Below, piece by piece: positions 1-8,413 of a DNA stretch of 64,000 bases. Source of the DNA: Achromobacter deleyi (GTDB lineage: Bacteria > Pseudomonadota > Gammaproteobacteria > Burkholderiales > Burkholderiaceae_B); NCBI RefSeq assembly GCF_016127315.1, contig NZ_CP065997.1, positions 5,270,001-5,334,000 on the forward strand, read 5' to 3'. The notes beneath the pieces were generated by a model that had not been told where the DNA came from, searched no databases, and was given only the letters and a program-made list of their open reading frames with translations. Both the position numbers and the translations under genes were made by a program. How positions within the stretch are numbered: position 1 is the stretch's first letter; every line of letters begins with the position of its first letter.

Positions 1-1
1 G

Positions 2-79
2 GCGGGGCTGGATGCGGTTGTTCGCATCGCGCGGCAAGAACTGGCGCGGGCGCCGTACTTTTCCGTTATCGGCGCTTGA
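2..79 (+). CDS. 3' end of an unidentified gene (partial)
   Basis: Frame 2 is open from the window edge to a TGA at 77-79 and would give a 25-residue C-terminus ending in PYFSVIGA. It runs towards the feo genes and would overlap the stop of the minus-strand gene at 66-377 by about 14 bp, a usual convergent arrangement. The piece is too short to assign to a family, and other frames are also open in this GC-rich stretch, so it may not be coding. Confidence 0.35.
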   Translation, partial: AGLDAVVRIARQELARAPYFSVIGA

Positions 80-377
80 TCCCCCCGACGCCGCGCGGCC
101 GCCGCACCAGCGGTTGCGACGTGCGCGGCGCCGACGAAGCGCAGCCCGCGCACGAGCCGCAGCCCTGGCCGCCGGCCTGTGAATGGGCCGCGGCGAGCCG
201 CTCGCCCAGCCTGCGCAAGGACGCGGGCAGTCGCCGATGGCGCAGCAGCCGCGCCACCGATCGCCACAGCCAGGCCCGCAGGGCCGGCGACAGGTGCCCG
301 GCCAGCGCGACGACGCTACCCGCCACGGCCAGGACCAGCACCACGTATTGCCACACAGGGGCGCCGGTGGCGGACAT
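66..377 (-). CDS. Small Cys-rich membrane protein of the feo operon (third feo gene)
   Basis: This 103-residue protein has one predicted membrane helix near residues 9-27, a basic stretch, and a C73-x2-C76-x2-C79 cluster (CGSCAGC). Its ATG overlaps the feoB stop in an ATGA arrangement, so it is translationally coupled and likely last in a feoA-feoB operon. A longer open frame extends upstream inside feoB but the coupled ATG at 377 is the sensible start. Beta-proteobacterial feo operons often carry such a short third gene (DUF6587-like), distinct from the winged-helix FeoC of enterobacteria. The cysteines could bind iron or an Fe-S cluster near FeoB at the inner membrane; that role is inference. 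Confidence 0.7.
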   Translation of the reverse strand: MSATGAPVWQYVVLVLAVAGSVVALAGHLSPALRAWLWRSVARLLRHRRLPASLRRLGERLAAAHSQAGGQGCGSCAGCASSAPRTSQPLVRRPRGVGGIKRR

Positions 378-2200
378 CACAGCAACCACCCGGCGAGCCG
401 GTATGCCGCGAACGCGGCGACATAGGCGAGCGCGAACATGTAGCCGAACGACAGGGCGACGTTGCGCCAGTCGCCCGTTTCGCGCTTGATGATCGCCAGC
501 GTCGACATGCACTGCGGCGCGAAGGCGAACCAGACCATCAACGACAGCGCGCTGGCGAGCGGGAAACTCCCGGCCAGCAGGCCGCCGAGGGCCGCGTCCT
601 GGCCCTCGGCCACGCTATAGATCGTCGCCAGCGTGGCCACGGCGGATTCGCGCGCGGCGAAGGCGGGAATCAGGGCCAGCGTGATCTGCCAATTAAAGCC
701 CAGCGGCGCGAACAGCGGCTGCATCCACTGGCCCAGCATGCTGGCGAAGCTGTATTCGATGGCGGGTCCGGCCGCGTCCGCAGGCGCACCGGGGAAGGAG
801 GCGATGAACCACATCAGTACCGTCAGGGCCAGCATGACGCCGGTCAATTTCTTCAGGAACAACCAGGCGCGTTCCCAAAGGCCGATGCCGATATCGCGCC
901 ATTTGGGCAGGCGGTAGGCGGGCAGCTCCATCAACAAGGCGGCGGCATGGCCAGCCGGGCGCAGGCATTTGGCCACGCAGGCGACCGCCAGCGCCGCGAG
1001 GATGCCGCCCGCATACAGCGCGAACAACACCATGCCTTGCAGGTTGAAGACGCCCAGCACCGGTACGTCCGGCACGAAGGCGCCGATCAATAGCGCATAG
1101 ACGGGCAGGCGCGCCGAGCAGGTCATCAGCGGCGCCACCAGGATCGTCACCAGGCGGTCGCGCCGGTCGGGGATGCTGCGCGTGCCGACGATGCTGGGAA
1201 TGGCGCAGGCAAAGCTGGAGAGCAGCGGGATGAAGGCGCGTCCCGTCAGGCCCACGGCCACCATGGCGTGATCGAGCAGGAAGGCCGCGCGCGGCAGATA
1301 GCCGGACTCCTCCAGCACCAGGATGAACAGGAACAGCACCAGGATCTGCGGCAGGAAGCCCAGGACGGTGCCGAGCCCGCCGAACAGGCCTTCGAGCAGC
1401 AGCCCCTTGAGCGGACCGTCGCCCAGGCCGGCCGTGGCCCAGGCGCCCAGCGCGCCGATGCCGTCCGCGATGGCGTCGGTGAGCGGCTTGCCGATCGCAT
1501 AGACGGCCTGGAACGTCAGGAACATGACCAGCGCCAGGATCAGCGGGCCGATGAGCGGATGCAGCGTCCAGCGATCGATGCGGTCGTCGATCGCCGTGGT
1601 GGTGTCCGGCATGCGCACGGTGTCGGCCAGGATCTGGCGCAGCTCGGCCTGCGAATCGGTACTCAGGGGCAGGGGCGATTGGGGCGCCAGGGGCTGGTCC
1701 AGCTGGTCCAGCAGCGCCTGGGCGCCGCGCCGCGACACCGCCACGGTCTCGACGACCGGCACGCCCAGGCATCGGGCCAGGGCCGGCACGTCGATGTGAA
1801 TGCCGCGCCGTCGAGCCGCGTCCGACATGTTCAAGGCCACCACCATCGGCAGATCCAGGCGCCGCATTTCCAGCAGCAGTCGCAGATGCAGGCGCAGGTT
1901 GGTGGCATCGACGACCATCACCACCAGGTCCGGCCGGACTTCGCGCGGATACTGGCCCAGCAGGACATCCTGGGTGACGCGTTCGTCGGCGCTGGCGGCC
2001 GCCAGGCTGTAGGTCCCCGGCAGGTCCAGGATGCGCGCGCGCCGGCCTGCCGGCGTGGCGAAGAAGCCCTCTTTGCGGTCCACGGTCACGCCGGCGTAGT
2101 TGGCGACCTTCTGGCGGCCGCCGGTCAGGCGATTGAAAAGGGCGGTCTTGCCGCAGTTGGGGTTGCCGACCAGGGCCAGCCGTAGTGCGGTTTCAGCCAT
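377..2200 (-). CDS. feoB: Ferrous iron transporter FeoB
   Basis: FeoB is the inner-membrane Fe(II) permease with an N-terminal G-protein domain. The 607-residue product shows the P-loop GNPNCGKT at 11-18, the DLPG switch motif at 59-62 and NMSD at 124-127 as the guanine-specificity motif. A membrane domain with several hydrophobic segments and two Gate-like repeats follows from about residue 220. It is shorter than the roughly 770 residues of E. coli FeoB, a common feature of beta-proteobacterial forms. The start at 2200 overlaps the end of feoA by 8 bp; the open frame extends 18 codons further upstream but those lie inside feoA. Identification is secure from the motifs and neighbours. Confidence 0.96.
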   Translation of the reverse strand: MAETALRLALVGNPNCGKTALFNRLTGGRQKVANYAGVTVDRKEGFFATPAGRRARILDLPGTYSLAAASADERVTQDVLLGQYPREVRPDLVVMVVDATNLRLHLRLLLEMRRLDLPMVVALNMSDAARRRGIHIDVPALARCLGVPVVETVAVSRRGAQALLDQLDQPLAPQSPLPLSTDSQAELRQILADTVRMPDTTTAIDDRIDRWTLHPLIGPLILALVMFLTFQAVYAIGKPLTDAIADGIGALGAWATAGLGDGPLKGLLLEGLFGGLGTVLGFLPQILVLFLFILVLEESGYLPRAAFLLDHAMVAVGLTGRAFIPLLSSFACAIPSIVGTRSIPDRRDRLVTILVAPLMTCSARLPVYALLIGAFVPDVPVLGVFNLQGMVLFALYAGGILAALAVACVAKCLRPAGHAAALLMELPAYRLPKWRDIGIGLWERAWLFLKKLTGVMLALTVLMWFIASFPGAPADAAGPAIEYSFASMLGQWMQPLFAPLGFNWQITLALIPAFAARESAVATLATIYSVAEGQDAALGGLLAGSFPLASALSLMVWFAFAPQCMSTLAIIKRETGDWRNVALSFGYMFALAYVAAFAAYRLAGWLL

Positions 2201-2456
2201 GCGCCACCTCGCGCTTGACGATGACGCGCGCCGCTTCCTCGCGGCGCAGCGCAAAGCGGGTGGCGCCGATCGCCACCAGCAGCGGACTGCCGCCGAGCGG
2301 GCCGCGGGCGGTCAGGCGCACCGGTTCGCCGCTGACAAACCCCAGGTCGTGCAACCGGGTGGCGATGGGATCGCCGGGGCGTTGCGGCGCGACATGGTCG
2401 ACCACCGCGCGATCCCGCGGCGAGAGATCGCAAAGACGTAGCGAATCGTTAGTCAT
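2193..2456 (-). CDS. feoA: Ferrous iron transport protein FeoA
   Basis: FeoA is a small cytoplasmic SH3-like protein that supports FeoB. The 87-residue product has the typical LHDLGFVSGEPVRLTARGPLGG core followed by a region resembling FeoA LxGxPxx strands, and a C-terminal LRREEAARVIV segment typical of the family. It is the first gene of the feo operon and overlaps feoB by 8 bp. No clear Shine-Dalgarno is seen before the ATG at 2456. The 205 bp upstream carry no gene and should hold the operon promoter; I could not identify a convincing Fur box there. Confidence 0.93.
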   Translation of the reverse strand: MTNDSLRLCDLSPRDRAVVDHVAPQRPGDPIATRLHDLGFVSGEPVRLTARGPLGGSPLLVAIGATRFALRREEAARVIVKREVAHG

Positions 2457-2661
2457 GATGGGAAATCGAATGAAAATCGTTTGTGGAACAGGGCAAGCCG
2501 GGGGCATCGCGAATACCCCCGCATCGCGCCCGAAGTTGGCCGACGAGATGCCACGAGGGGGGCGATCTGCCCGCGCAAGGCCAATGCGTGACGGTCGGAT
2601 GCCGGGCGGCGATGGACAGCTGGGCGGGCGCGCCATGCCAGGCGCGCCGCAGCGGCGGCGA

Positions 2662-3105
2662 TCAGCCGAGGGAAAGGGGAGGCGCGCGGGATCCCAGAGG
2701 CGGGCCCAGGGCGGGCAGGGGGGGCAAGGCTTGACGAGGATCGACCGCGGGCAGCGCCGCCACCGCTACCGGCAAGGGCAGGGGAACCAGGGCGGGCGGC
2801 GGTTGCGCCGACACGTCGTGGGCCAACAAGCCGTACGGGCAGTCCATGCCGGAGGCCGCCTGCTCGCCGTGACGGGCGCTCTCCTTGCGTTCGTCCGTCA
2901 GGGTCAGGAGCACCGTGGACACCGTGCCCGCCGCCGAGCAGAGCGTCAGGGTCACGCGTCCCTTTTCGAGGGCGCGCGTGTCCGGCATGTATCCCGCCGG
3001 CACGAAACCGCGCAGGACCAGCGCCAGCAGCAATGCCCACAGCACGCCGTGGGCGTGCCAGGACTTGAGCGCGAGGGGCGGACCTGGACGGGGGGAAATG
3101 GCCAT
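2662..3105 (-). CDS. DUF2946 family membrane protein
   Basis: The 147-residue product has a hydrophobic segment near residues 18-35 followed by RGFVPAGYMP, a hallmark of DUF2946 proteins. A CP pair (residues about 88-89) is followed by a Pro/Ala-rich tail. Members are small membrane-anchored proteins often found near metal uptake genes, especially copper or TonB-receptor loci; the function is unknown. It lies upstream of feoA on the same strand with 205 bp between, so it could be independently transcribed. The ATG at 3105 is preceded by a GGGGG stretch that could act as ribosome binding site. Its neighbour status to feo suggests but does not prove a metal link. Confidence 0.75.
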   Translation of the reverse strand: MAISPRPGPPLALKSWHAHGVLWALLLALVLRGFVPAGYMPDTRALEKGRVTLTLCSAAGTVSTVLLTLTDERKESARHGEQAASGMDCPYGLLAHDVSAQPPPALVPLPLPVAVAALPAVDPRQALPPLPALGPPLGSRAPPLSLG

Positions 3106-3307
3106 GGCTGGATTCTAAGACATCCCGTCGGGATCGGCCCGCGCCGCGATCGGCTTGCTGTCCGTCCGGTGCAACTCGCCCCTCATCGTTTGCCGACGCC
3201 ATGATCTCCTGGCCTGTAGCGGCAATCATGTCCGGACTCAATAACGGCTGTTGCGCGTCGCAGTGCGGCCTGACCATGGGCGATGCCCGCCACTCTCCCA
3301 GGCACGT

Positions 3308-3335
3308 TTTACGCATAATGTATATTATGTAAAGC
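3308..3335. other. dif: dif site (XerC/XerD chromosome dimer resolution site)
   Basis: The 28-bp segment contains CGCATAATGTATATTATGT, identical to the core of the E. coli dif site as I know it. The XerC arm is 3308-3318, the 6-bp central region TGTATA is 3319-3324 and the XerD arm is 3325-3335 (TTATGTAAAGC, differing from E. coli only in its outer bases). It lies in a 354-bp gap (3106-3459) with no gene, between two minus-strand units. GGGCAGGG motifs at 1667, 2713 and 2776 point right towards it, and CCCTNCCC motifs at 16372, 27865, 32589, 48723 and 56444 point left, as expected for FtsK-orienting KOPS around the terminus. I noticed no opposing copies, though my scan was by eye. Confidence 0.88.
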
Positions 3336-3459
3336 GAAAGATTGGGCGCCAGGGCTGACCGCCCCTGACAATCCCGGATCCAAGCCATCCCGATCCGGGA
3401 CCTTCCTGCTTTAAACCCCTCCCGTGTCGCCATAAAGCGCCCGCTTCCGAGGCGCCGCG

Positions 3460-4194
3460 TTACTCCCATTTCCCCAGCCTTTCGAACGTCACACCGTCCT
3501 GCAACCACTGGCGCAACGCGCCATGCAAGGCCCGTGGCGCCTCCAGCGGCACGAAATGGCCCACGTCCGGCAGGTTGACCCACCGGCCCTGCCGCAACCG
3601 GGCATGCATCTCGCGTTGGCGGTCCGTGGGGTTCATCACATCCCGCGCGCCGCTGACCACCAACGCCGGGCCATGCCACGCCGACAGGCGCGCCAGCCCG
3701 TCGGCGCGTGTGGCCGCGATCGCGGCGTGGCGCCGCAGCGCCGCGATGCCGAGGCGGTCGGCCATTGCGACGATGGCGTCTTGCAACGCGCTGTCCGACA
3801 GCCTGGCCGGCGCCACATACGCCGGCCAGAGGTGCTGCCGGACGACGGCGCCCGGGCCAAGCGCATCGGCCAGATCGACGATGCGCTGGCGCGCCTGGGC
3901 GCCGGCGGCCGTATCGGCCCGGGCGTTGGTGGCGACCAACGCGATGCCCGCCAGGCGTCCGGGCGCCTGCGCGGCCATTTCCTGGGCGACGAAGCCGCCG
4001 AGCGAAAAGCCCACCGGCACCAATCTGCCCGGATGCCGCTCCAGCAAGTCGGCCGCCGCCGCGCGGGCCGATTCGTGCGCGCCGTAATCCGCCACCCGGA
4101 CGCACTGCGCCAAGGGCGGCGCCAGCTTGCGCAGCGGCGCCCACAAGGCCTCGTCGCACGCCGTGCCGCCGATCAACAGCAAGGTGGGCGCCAC
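3460..4194 (-). CDS. Alpha/beta-fold hydrolase
   Basis: The 244-residue protein has the alpha/beta hydrolase layout: nucleophile elbow GFSLGG with Ser64, a probable acid Asp185 (SGARD) and catalytic His213 in DVGHFVPLE. There is no signal peptide, so it acts in the cytoplasm. The start is a GTG at 4194 placed one base after the stop of the upstream cupin gene, so the two are translationally coupled. The substrate cannot be read from sequence; the cupin partner and LacI control suggest that it hydrolyses an ester or lactone, or a C-C bond product, from a small catabolic substrate. Serine hydrolase class is secure, the reaction is not. Confidence 0.85.
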   Translation of the reverse strand: MAPTLLLIGGTACDEALWAPLRKLAPPLAQCVRVADYGAHESARAAAADLLERHPGRLVPVGFSLGGFVAQEMAAQAPGRLAGIALVATNARADTAAGAQARQRIVDLADALGPGAVVRQHLWPAYVAPARLSDSALQDAIVAMADRLGIAALRRHAAIAATRADGLARLSAWHGPALVVSGARDVMNPTDRQREMHARLRQGRWVNLPDVGHFVPLEAPRALHGALRQWLQDGVTFERLGKWE

Positions 4195-4195
4195 G

Positions 4196-5335
4196 TCAGA
4201 AGCGCGCTTCGCCGACCCCGAGGGCGGTCTCGGGCAGCAAGCCTCGGCGCGCCAGGTAACCGTCGGGGTCCAACGCCAGGTCGTGCCTCCCGGCCTCGGC
4301 CAGCGTGGCGGTCGGCCATTCGATGCGCTTGCGCTGGTCTCCCGCGCAGACCGAGATCACCGCCGCGGGCTGTTCGCCAGCCTGGCGCAGTTCACGCCAG
4401 ACGCCGGACGGCACCGAATAGATGGCCTGTTCGCGCAGCGGCACCACCACTTCGCGGCCCGGGCCGTTGAGCACCAGTTCGGCTTCGCCCCGCATCACGA
4501 TGAACACCTGCTTTTCGCGCAGCCGCAGGCGCCCGGTGGTGCCGCCGGGCGCCAACCGCAGCCAGTCGACCGAGAAGCCATGGGGGTTGGCGAGGGGCGC
4601 GGCCTGCGCCCGGTCTTCGCTGATGCCGTGGCCGATCACCGGCGCCAGTTCGCAGCCGCGAGCGCCGAGCAACGCCCGGGCCGACCAGTCGCGGTCTTGC
4701 GCGGCCAGCGCGCGCCGGCGCATCTGCGCAGGGGTGTAGCGCGGCAGCGCGGCCATGTCGGCCGGGCTCAGGGGCTCGATCAGTCCGGCCTCGGGAGGCT
4801 GGCCCGCCGCGCCATGCAGCAAGGTGTTGTCGCGACCCAGGAACAATCCGTGCGTGGCCGCCGCGGCCAGCACGTCCGGGTGCCAGATGATGCCGCCGGT
4901 GTCATCGCCGCCCAGGGCGGTGAAGATCCAGCCATGCCCGTCGCCATCGTTGGAGAACCCCCGGAAGATCCAGGTCGGAATACTGAGCACGTCGCCCGGC
5001 CCCCCACGCAGTTCGCCGGCCCCCTCGCCCGAGCCCCAGCGGAACGTCCACTGACCCGAATGGATGAAGAAGACCTCGGCGCTGAAATGCAGGTGCAGGT
5101 TATTGGTCACCCCTGCCGGCATGGCGGCGGCGCCGATATTGAAACCGTGCGGTTCGCGCAGGTTCACCACCTGCTCCTCCGATTGCGTCACGCCCGGACC
5201 GATCATGGAGTAGTTCTCCTTCAGGTCGGATCCGGGCAGCTTGCAGTCGATAAAGGCCAACCGGCAAGCCACCATGTCCTCACGGGCGATGGCGCGGGCC
5301 TGGGCGGCGGCGCGGTCCAGAACGACTTCATTCAT
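4196..5335 (-). CDS. Two-domain cupin protein
   Basis: The 379-residue protein carries two cupin domains. The N-terminal one shows a metal-binding set H81-x-H83-x3-E87 (HLHFSAE), with a later strand around WIF/GH; the C-terminal cupin (about 255-330) includes RLREKQVFIVMRGEAEL and lacks a clear HxH, so probably only the first domain binds metal. Homologous layouts include quercetinase-type dioxygenases and sugar isomerase-like cupins; the activity is unknown. The start at 5335 is chosen because AGGAGT lies 8 bases upstream; the open frame extends further into the operator. It leads a two-gene operon with the hydrolase, divergent from the LacI gene, and is likely repressed at the palindrome 5413-5424. 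Confidence 0.8.
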   Translation of the reverse strand: MNEVVLDRAAAQARAIAREDMVACRLAFIDCKLPGSDLKENYSMIGPGVTQSEEQVVNLREPHGFNIGAAAMPAGVTNNLHLHFSAEVFFIHSGQWTFRWGSGEGAGELRGGPGDVLSIPTWIFRGFSNDGDGHGWIFTALGGDDTGGIIWHPDVLAAAATHGLFLGRDNTLLHGAAGQPPEAGLIEPLSPADMAALPRYTPAQMRRRALAAQDRDWSARALLGARGCELAPVIGHGISEDRAQAAPLANPHGFSVDWLRLAPGGTTGRLRLREKQVFIVMRGEAELVLNGPGREVVVPLREQAIYSVPSGVWRELRQAGEQPAAVISVCAGDQRKRIEWPTATLAEAGRHDLALDPDGYLARRGLLPETALGVGEARF

Positions 5336-5412
5336 TGCTTGACTCCTGTGGCGGCGCGCGGCGGCGCCGGAAACGGAAAAGAGGCATAGGCGCCCCACAT
5401 TTGGAACGGAAA

Positions 5413-5424
5413 GCATTCGAATGC
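5413..5424. promoter_or_regulatory. LacI-type operator, copy 1
   Basis: The perfect 12-bp palindrome GCATTCGAATGC has the central CpG usual in LacI/GalR operators. It lies between the divergent cupin and LacI genes and covers the LacI ATG at 5421. An identical copy sits at 10664-10675 upstream of the ABC transporter operon, and flanking bases to the right (ATxATCAGG-like) are also similar. Confidence 0.78.
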
Positions 5425-6479
5425 ATAATCAGGCGAAAAAACCGCCACCCAAGCCCATGCCGACAGCTTCCCGCCCGCGCGCCGCCCGCGCCACCTCCTA
5501 CGACGTAGCCCAGGCGGCCGGCGTTGCCCAATCGACGGTCTCGCGCTGCTTCCAGCCGGGCAGCCACATTTCGGACGACACGCGCGAACACGTGCTGGCC
5601 GTCGCGGCTCGCCTGGGTTACGCGCCCAACGCCCTGGCGCGCTCGCTGATCACGCGCCGTTCGCATGCGGTCGGCGTGCTGATCACCCGCTACACCTTGC
5701 GCAGCGCGCCCGCCCTGCTCTACTCGCTGGGCGATGCGCTGGCGCGCGCCGGGCAGCACATGATCCTGCTGGCGGTCGACGACGACGCCTCGGTCAAGCC
5801 GGTGCTGCTGGGCCTGCGCGGGTATCCGCTGGATGGCCTGATCGCCTGCGCCACGCTGGATCCGGCCGCTGTGCAGGGGTTCACGGCCCACGGCGTGCCG
5901 GTGCTGTTCTTCAACCGCAGCCCCGGCGAGACGGACGCGGACGCGGTGTCGACCGATCACGAGGCTGGCGCGCGGGCGCTGGCCGAGGGCATGCTGGGCG
6001 CGGGCCGCCGCCGCTTTCTTTGCCTGGGCGGCCCGGCGGCGGCGCCGGTGGGCCGCCTGCGGATCGACGGCTTCCAGGCAGGCCTGCGCGCGGCCGGCCT
6101 GCCCGAGGCCGCGGTGCTCGACGGCGGCTTTTCCTACGACCAGGCGCACGCCGTCTTCCTGGACGCGGTTGCCCGGGGCGCCCGACCTGACGCGATATTC
6201 TGCGCCAACGACCAGATGGCCATGGGCGTCATCGATGCCTGCCGCCATGAGCTGGACTGGAAGATTCCGGACGAGGTCATGGTGGCCGGCTTCGACGATG
6301 TGCCGGAAGGCGCGCGGGCGCCCTACAGACTGACCACGGTGCGCCAGCCCATCGACGCCATGGCGCGCCAGGCCGTGGAACTGCTGCGCCAGCGCCGCGC
6401 CACGCCCGAGCGGCGCCCTCGCCGCCAGCGCCTGCCGGGCGAAGTCATCATCCGCGCGTCGGCGGCCTGGCCGGAGTGA
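5421..6479 (+). CDS. LacI family transcriptional regulator
   Basis: The 352-residue protein has an N-terminal LacI helix-turn-helix (SYDVAQAAGVAQSTVSRCF, about residues 26-44) and hinge helix region (LGYAPNALARSL), followed by a periplasmic-binding-protein-like effector domain ending in the typical GFDDVPEGA and LTTVRQP motifs. It is divergent from the cupin-hydrolase operon and converges on the ABC transporter operon with 15 bp between stops. The ATG at 5421 lies inside the palindrome 5413-5424; an ATG at 5457 is an alternative start that would free the operator and remove a Pro/Lys-rich leader. It probably represses both flanking operons and itself. The effector is unknown. Confidence 0.92.
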   Translation: MHNQAKKPPPKPMPTASRPRAARATSYDVAQAAGVAQSTVSRCFQPGSHISDDTREHVLAVAARLGYAPNALARSLITRRSHAVGVLITRYTLRSAPALLYSLGDALARAGQHMILLAVDDDASVKPVLLGLRGYPLDGLIACATLDPAAVQGFTAHGVPVLFFNRSPGETDADAVSTDHEAGARALAEGMLGAGRRRFLCLGGPAAAPVGRLRIDGFQAGLRAAGLPEAAVLDGGFSYDQAHAVFLDAVARGARPDAIFCANDQMAMGVIDACRHELDWKIPDEVMVAGFDDVPEGARAPYRLTTVRQPIDAMARQAVELLRQRRATPERRPRRQRLPGEVIIRASAAWPE

Positions 6480-6494
6480 ACGGACCGTCATGGT

Positions 6495-7550
6495 TCAGGC
6501 GGACAGGCGCGCTTCGGTGGCGGCGTCGAACAGGTGGCAGTGCTCGCGCGGCAGGCACAGCCCGACACGCTCGCCGATCGCATAGCGCAGGTGGCGGTCG
6601 CCGCGCACGCAAAGCCGCGAGCCGCCCACATCCAGCGTGACCAGCACCGCATCGCCCGTCAATTCGAACATATAGACCACGCCGTCCAGGTCTCCCTCGC
6701 CCGCAAGCGCCAGCGCCACATCTTCGGGGCGCACGCCCAGCACCAGGGCCGTGTCCGGCGGCGCATCGAAGCCGGCCAGGCGGAAGCCTTCGACCTCCAG
6801 CCCGCCCGCCGTCGCCCGCGCCGGCAGCAGGTTCATCGACGGCGAGCCCACGAACCCGGCGACGAACAGATTGGCGGGCCGGTTGTAGACGTCCGCGGGC
6901 GTGCCGACCTGCTGGATGAGGCCGCCGCGCATGACCACCACCCGATCGGCCAGCGTCATGGCCTCGATCTGGTCGTGGGTGACGTAGATCGTGGTCACCC
7001 GCAGCTCGCACTGCAATCGGCGGATTTCCGCGCGCATGCTGACGCGCAGCTTGGCGTCCAGGTTGGACAGCGGTTCGTCCATCAAGAAGACTTGCGGGCG
7101 ACGCACGATGGCGCGGGCCAGGGCCACGCGCTGGCGCTGGCCGCCGGACAGGTCGCGCGGACGGCGGTCCAGCAAATGGGCCAGCTCGACTTTCTCGGCC
7201 ACCGCGCGGGCCCGCTCGCGCCGCTCCGAGGGCGCGACGCCGCGCACCTTGAGCGGATAGGCGATGTTTTCGCCCACCGTCATGTGCGGATAGAGGCCAT
7301 AGTTCTGGAACACCATCGCCACGTCGCGGTCCTTGGGCAAGGCGTCGGTGACGTCCTGCCCGCCGATCCAGATCTCGCCCGCGCTGGGCGCCTCCAGCCC
7401 CGCCACCATGCGCATGGTGGTGGTCTTGCCGCATCCGGACGGTCCCAGGAAGACGACGAATTCGCCGTCGGCGATCTCCAGCGACTGGCGGGCCACCCCG
7501 ACCACGCCGCCCCAGCGTTTCTCGATATCGATCAGTTTTACGGAAGCCAT
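6495..7550 (-). CDS. Sugar-type ABC transporter ATP-binding protein (UgpC/MalK/MsmX-like)
   Basis: This 351-residue ATPase has Walker A GPSGCGKTT (36-44), signature LSGGQ (134-138), Walker B VFLMDEP (154-160) and the C-terminal OB-like regulatory domain typical of CUT1 family ATPases (MalK/UgpC). It energises import through the two permeases encoded just upstream. It is the last gene of a four-gene operon (binding protein, two permeases, ATPase) and starts 8 bp after the MalG-like stop. The substrate cannot be told from the ATPase; CUT1 systems take up di- and oligosaccharides, glycerol phosphate or related polyols. Confidence 0.93.
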   Translation of the reverse strand: MASVKLIDIEKRWGGVVGVARQSLEIADGEFVVFLGPSGCGKTTTMRMVAGLEAPSAGEIWIGGQDVTDALPKDRDVAMVFQNYGLYPHMTVGENIAYPLKVRGVAPSERRERARAVAEKVELAHLLDRRPRDLSGGQRQRVALARAIVRRPQVFLMDEPLSNLDAKLRVSMRAEIRRLQCELRVTTIYVTHDQIEAMTLADRVVVMRGGLIQQVGTPADVYNRPANLFVAGFVGSPSMNLLPARATAGGLEVEGFRLAGFDAPPDTALVLGVRPEDVALALAGEGDLDGVVYMFELTGDAVLVTLDVGGSRLCVRGDRHLRYAIGERVGLCLPREHCHLFDAATEARLSA

Positions 7551-7558
7551 TTTTTCCC

Positions 7559-8413
7559 TCAGCGAATCGCGCCTGTGACCAGGCCCTTGACGAAATAGCG
7601 CTGCACGAAGCGCGAGATCAGCAGCATGGGCGCAATGATGAAAAGCCCCATGCTGGCCATGATTTCCCAGGCGTCGCCCTGCTCCGTGCGGGCGCTCATC
7701 AGCGCCACCGGCAGCGTCACGGCCTGGTCGCGCGTCAGCACCAGCGCATAGAAGAATTCGTTCCACGACACCACGAACGAAAAGATCGCGGCGCTGGCGA
7801 TGCCGGGCAGCGCCACCGGCACCACCACTTCCCAGAGCGCCCGCAGCCGCGAGGCGCCATCGATCTGAGCCGCCTCTTCCATGTCGGGCGGCAAGGCGTC
7901 GAAGAAGGCCTTGATCATCCAGGTGGCGTACGGCACCACGAATGACAGATTGGCCACCATCAGCGCCCAGGGCGTATCCAGCAGGCCCAGATTGCGGAAC
8001 ACCACGAACAACGGAATCACGATGATGACCGGCGGCAGGAATTGCGTGGCCAGGAGCAGCAGCGGCCCCAACTGTCCCCCCGGGAAGCGAAAACGCGAAA
8101 ATGCATAGGCAGCCAGCGTGGCCACCGGAATCGCCATCAGCAAGGTGCCCGCGGTGACGAACACGCTGTTGAACAGGCGCTCTCCCAGCAGGTAGGGCGA
8201 ACCGAAGGCCGCGACGATGCTGTCGAGCGTGGGACGGAACCACAGCGCCAGGCTGTAGACGTCGAGCCGTGGCTTGAAGGCGGTGGCGACGATCCAGGCC
8301 ACGGGCGCGAACCAGGCCAGCGTGACCAGGCAGATCGCCAGTCGGCGCGCCAGGCCCCGGCGGCGGCGTCGGCGCGTGGCGGCGGCGGGATTGAGAATGG
8401 CAGTCTGGGTCAT
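7559..8413 (-). CDS. CUT1 sugar ABC transporter permease (MalG-like)
   Basis: The 284-residue inner-membrane protein has six predicted helices and the cytoplasmic EAA loop MEEAAQIDGASRLRALW (about residues 180-196) that contacts the ATPase. An Arg-rich N-terminus precedes the first helix. Its ATG overlaps the stop of the upstream MalF-like gene as ATGA, so the start at 8413 is well supported even though the frame is open much further upstream. It forms the permease heterodimer with the product of 8410-9285. Confidence 0.93.
   Translation of the reverse strand: MTQTAILNPAAATRRRRRRGLARRLAICLVTLAWFAPVAWIVATAFKPRLDVYSLALWFRPTLDSIVAAFGSPYLLGERLFNSVFVTAGTLLMAIPVATLAAYAFSRFRFPGGQLGPLLLLATQFLPPVIIVIPLFVVFRNLGLLDTPWALMVANLSFVVPYATWMIKAFFDALPPDMEEAAQIDGASRLRALWEVVVPVALPGIASAAIFSFVVSWNEFFYALVLTRDQAVTLPVALMSARTEQGDAWEIMASMGLFIIAPMLLISRFVQRYFVKGLVTGAIR

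Noticed and set aside
2464..2482. Possible Fur box before feoA
   Set aside because: AATCGAATGAAAATCGTTT is AT-rich and sits before feoA, but it matches the Fur consensus poorly and lies only 8 bp from the start codon, so I did not annotate it.
3308..3335. dif-like palindrome as a MarR/TetR operator
   Set aside because: It is an AT-rich inverted repeat in a gap, but the 19-bp identity with the dif core, including the asymmetric 6-bp centre, is far better explained by a Xer site.
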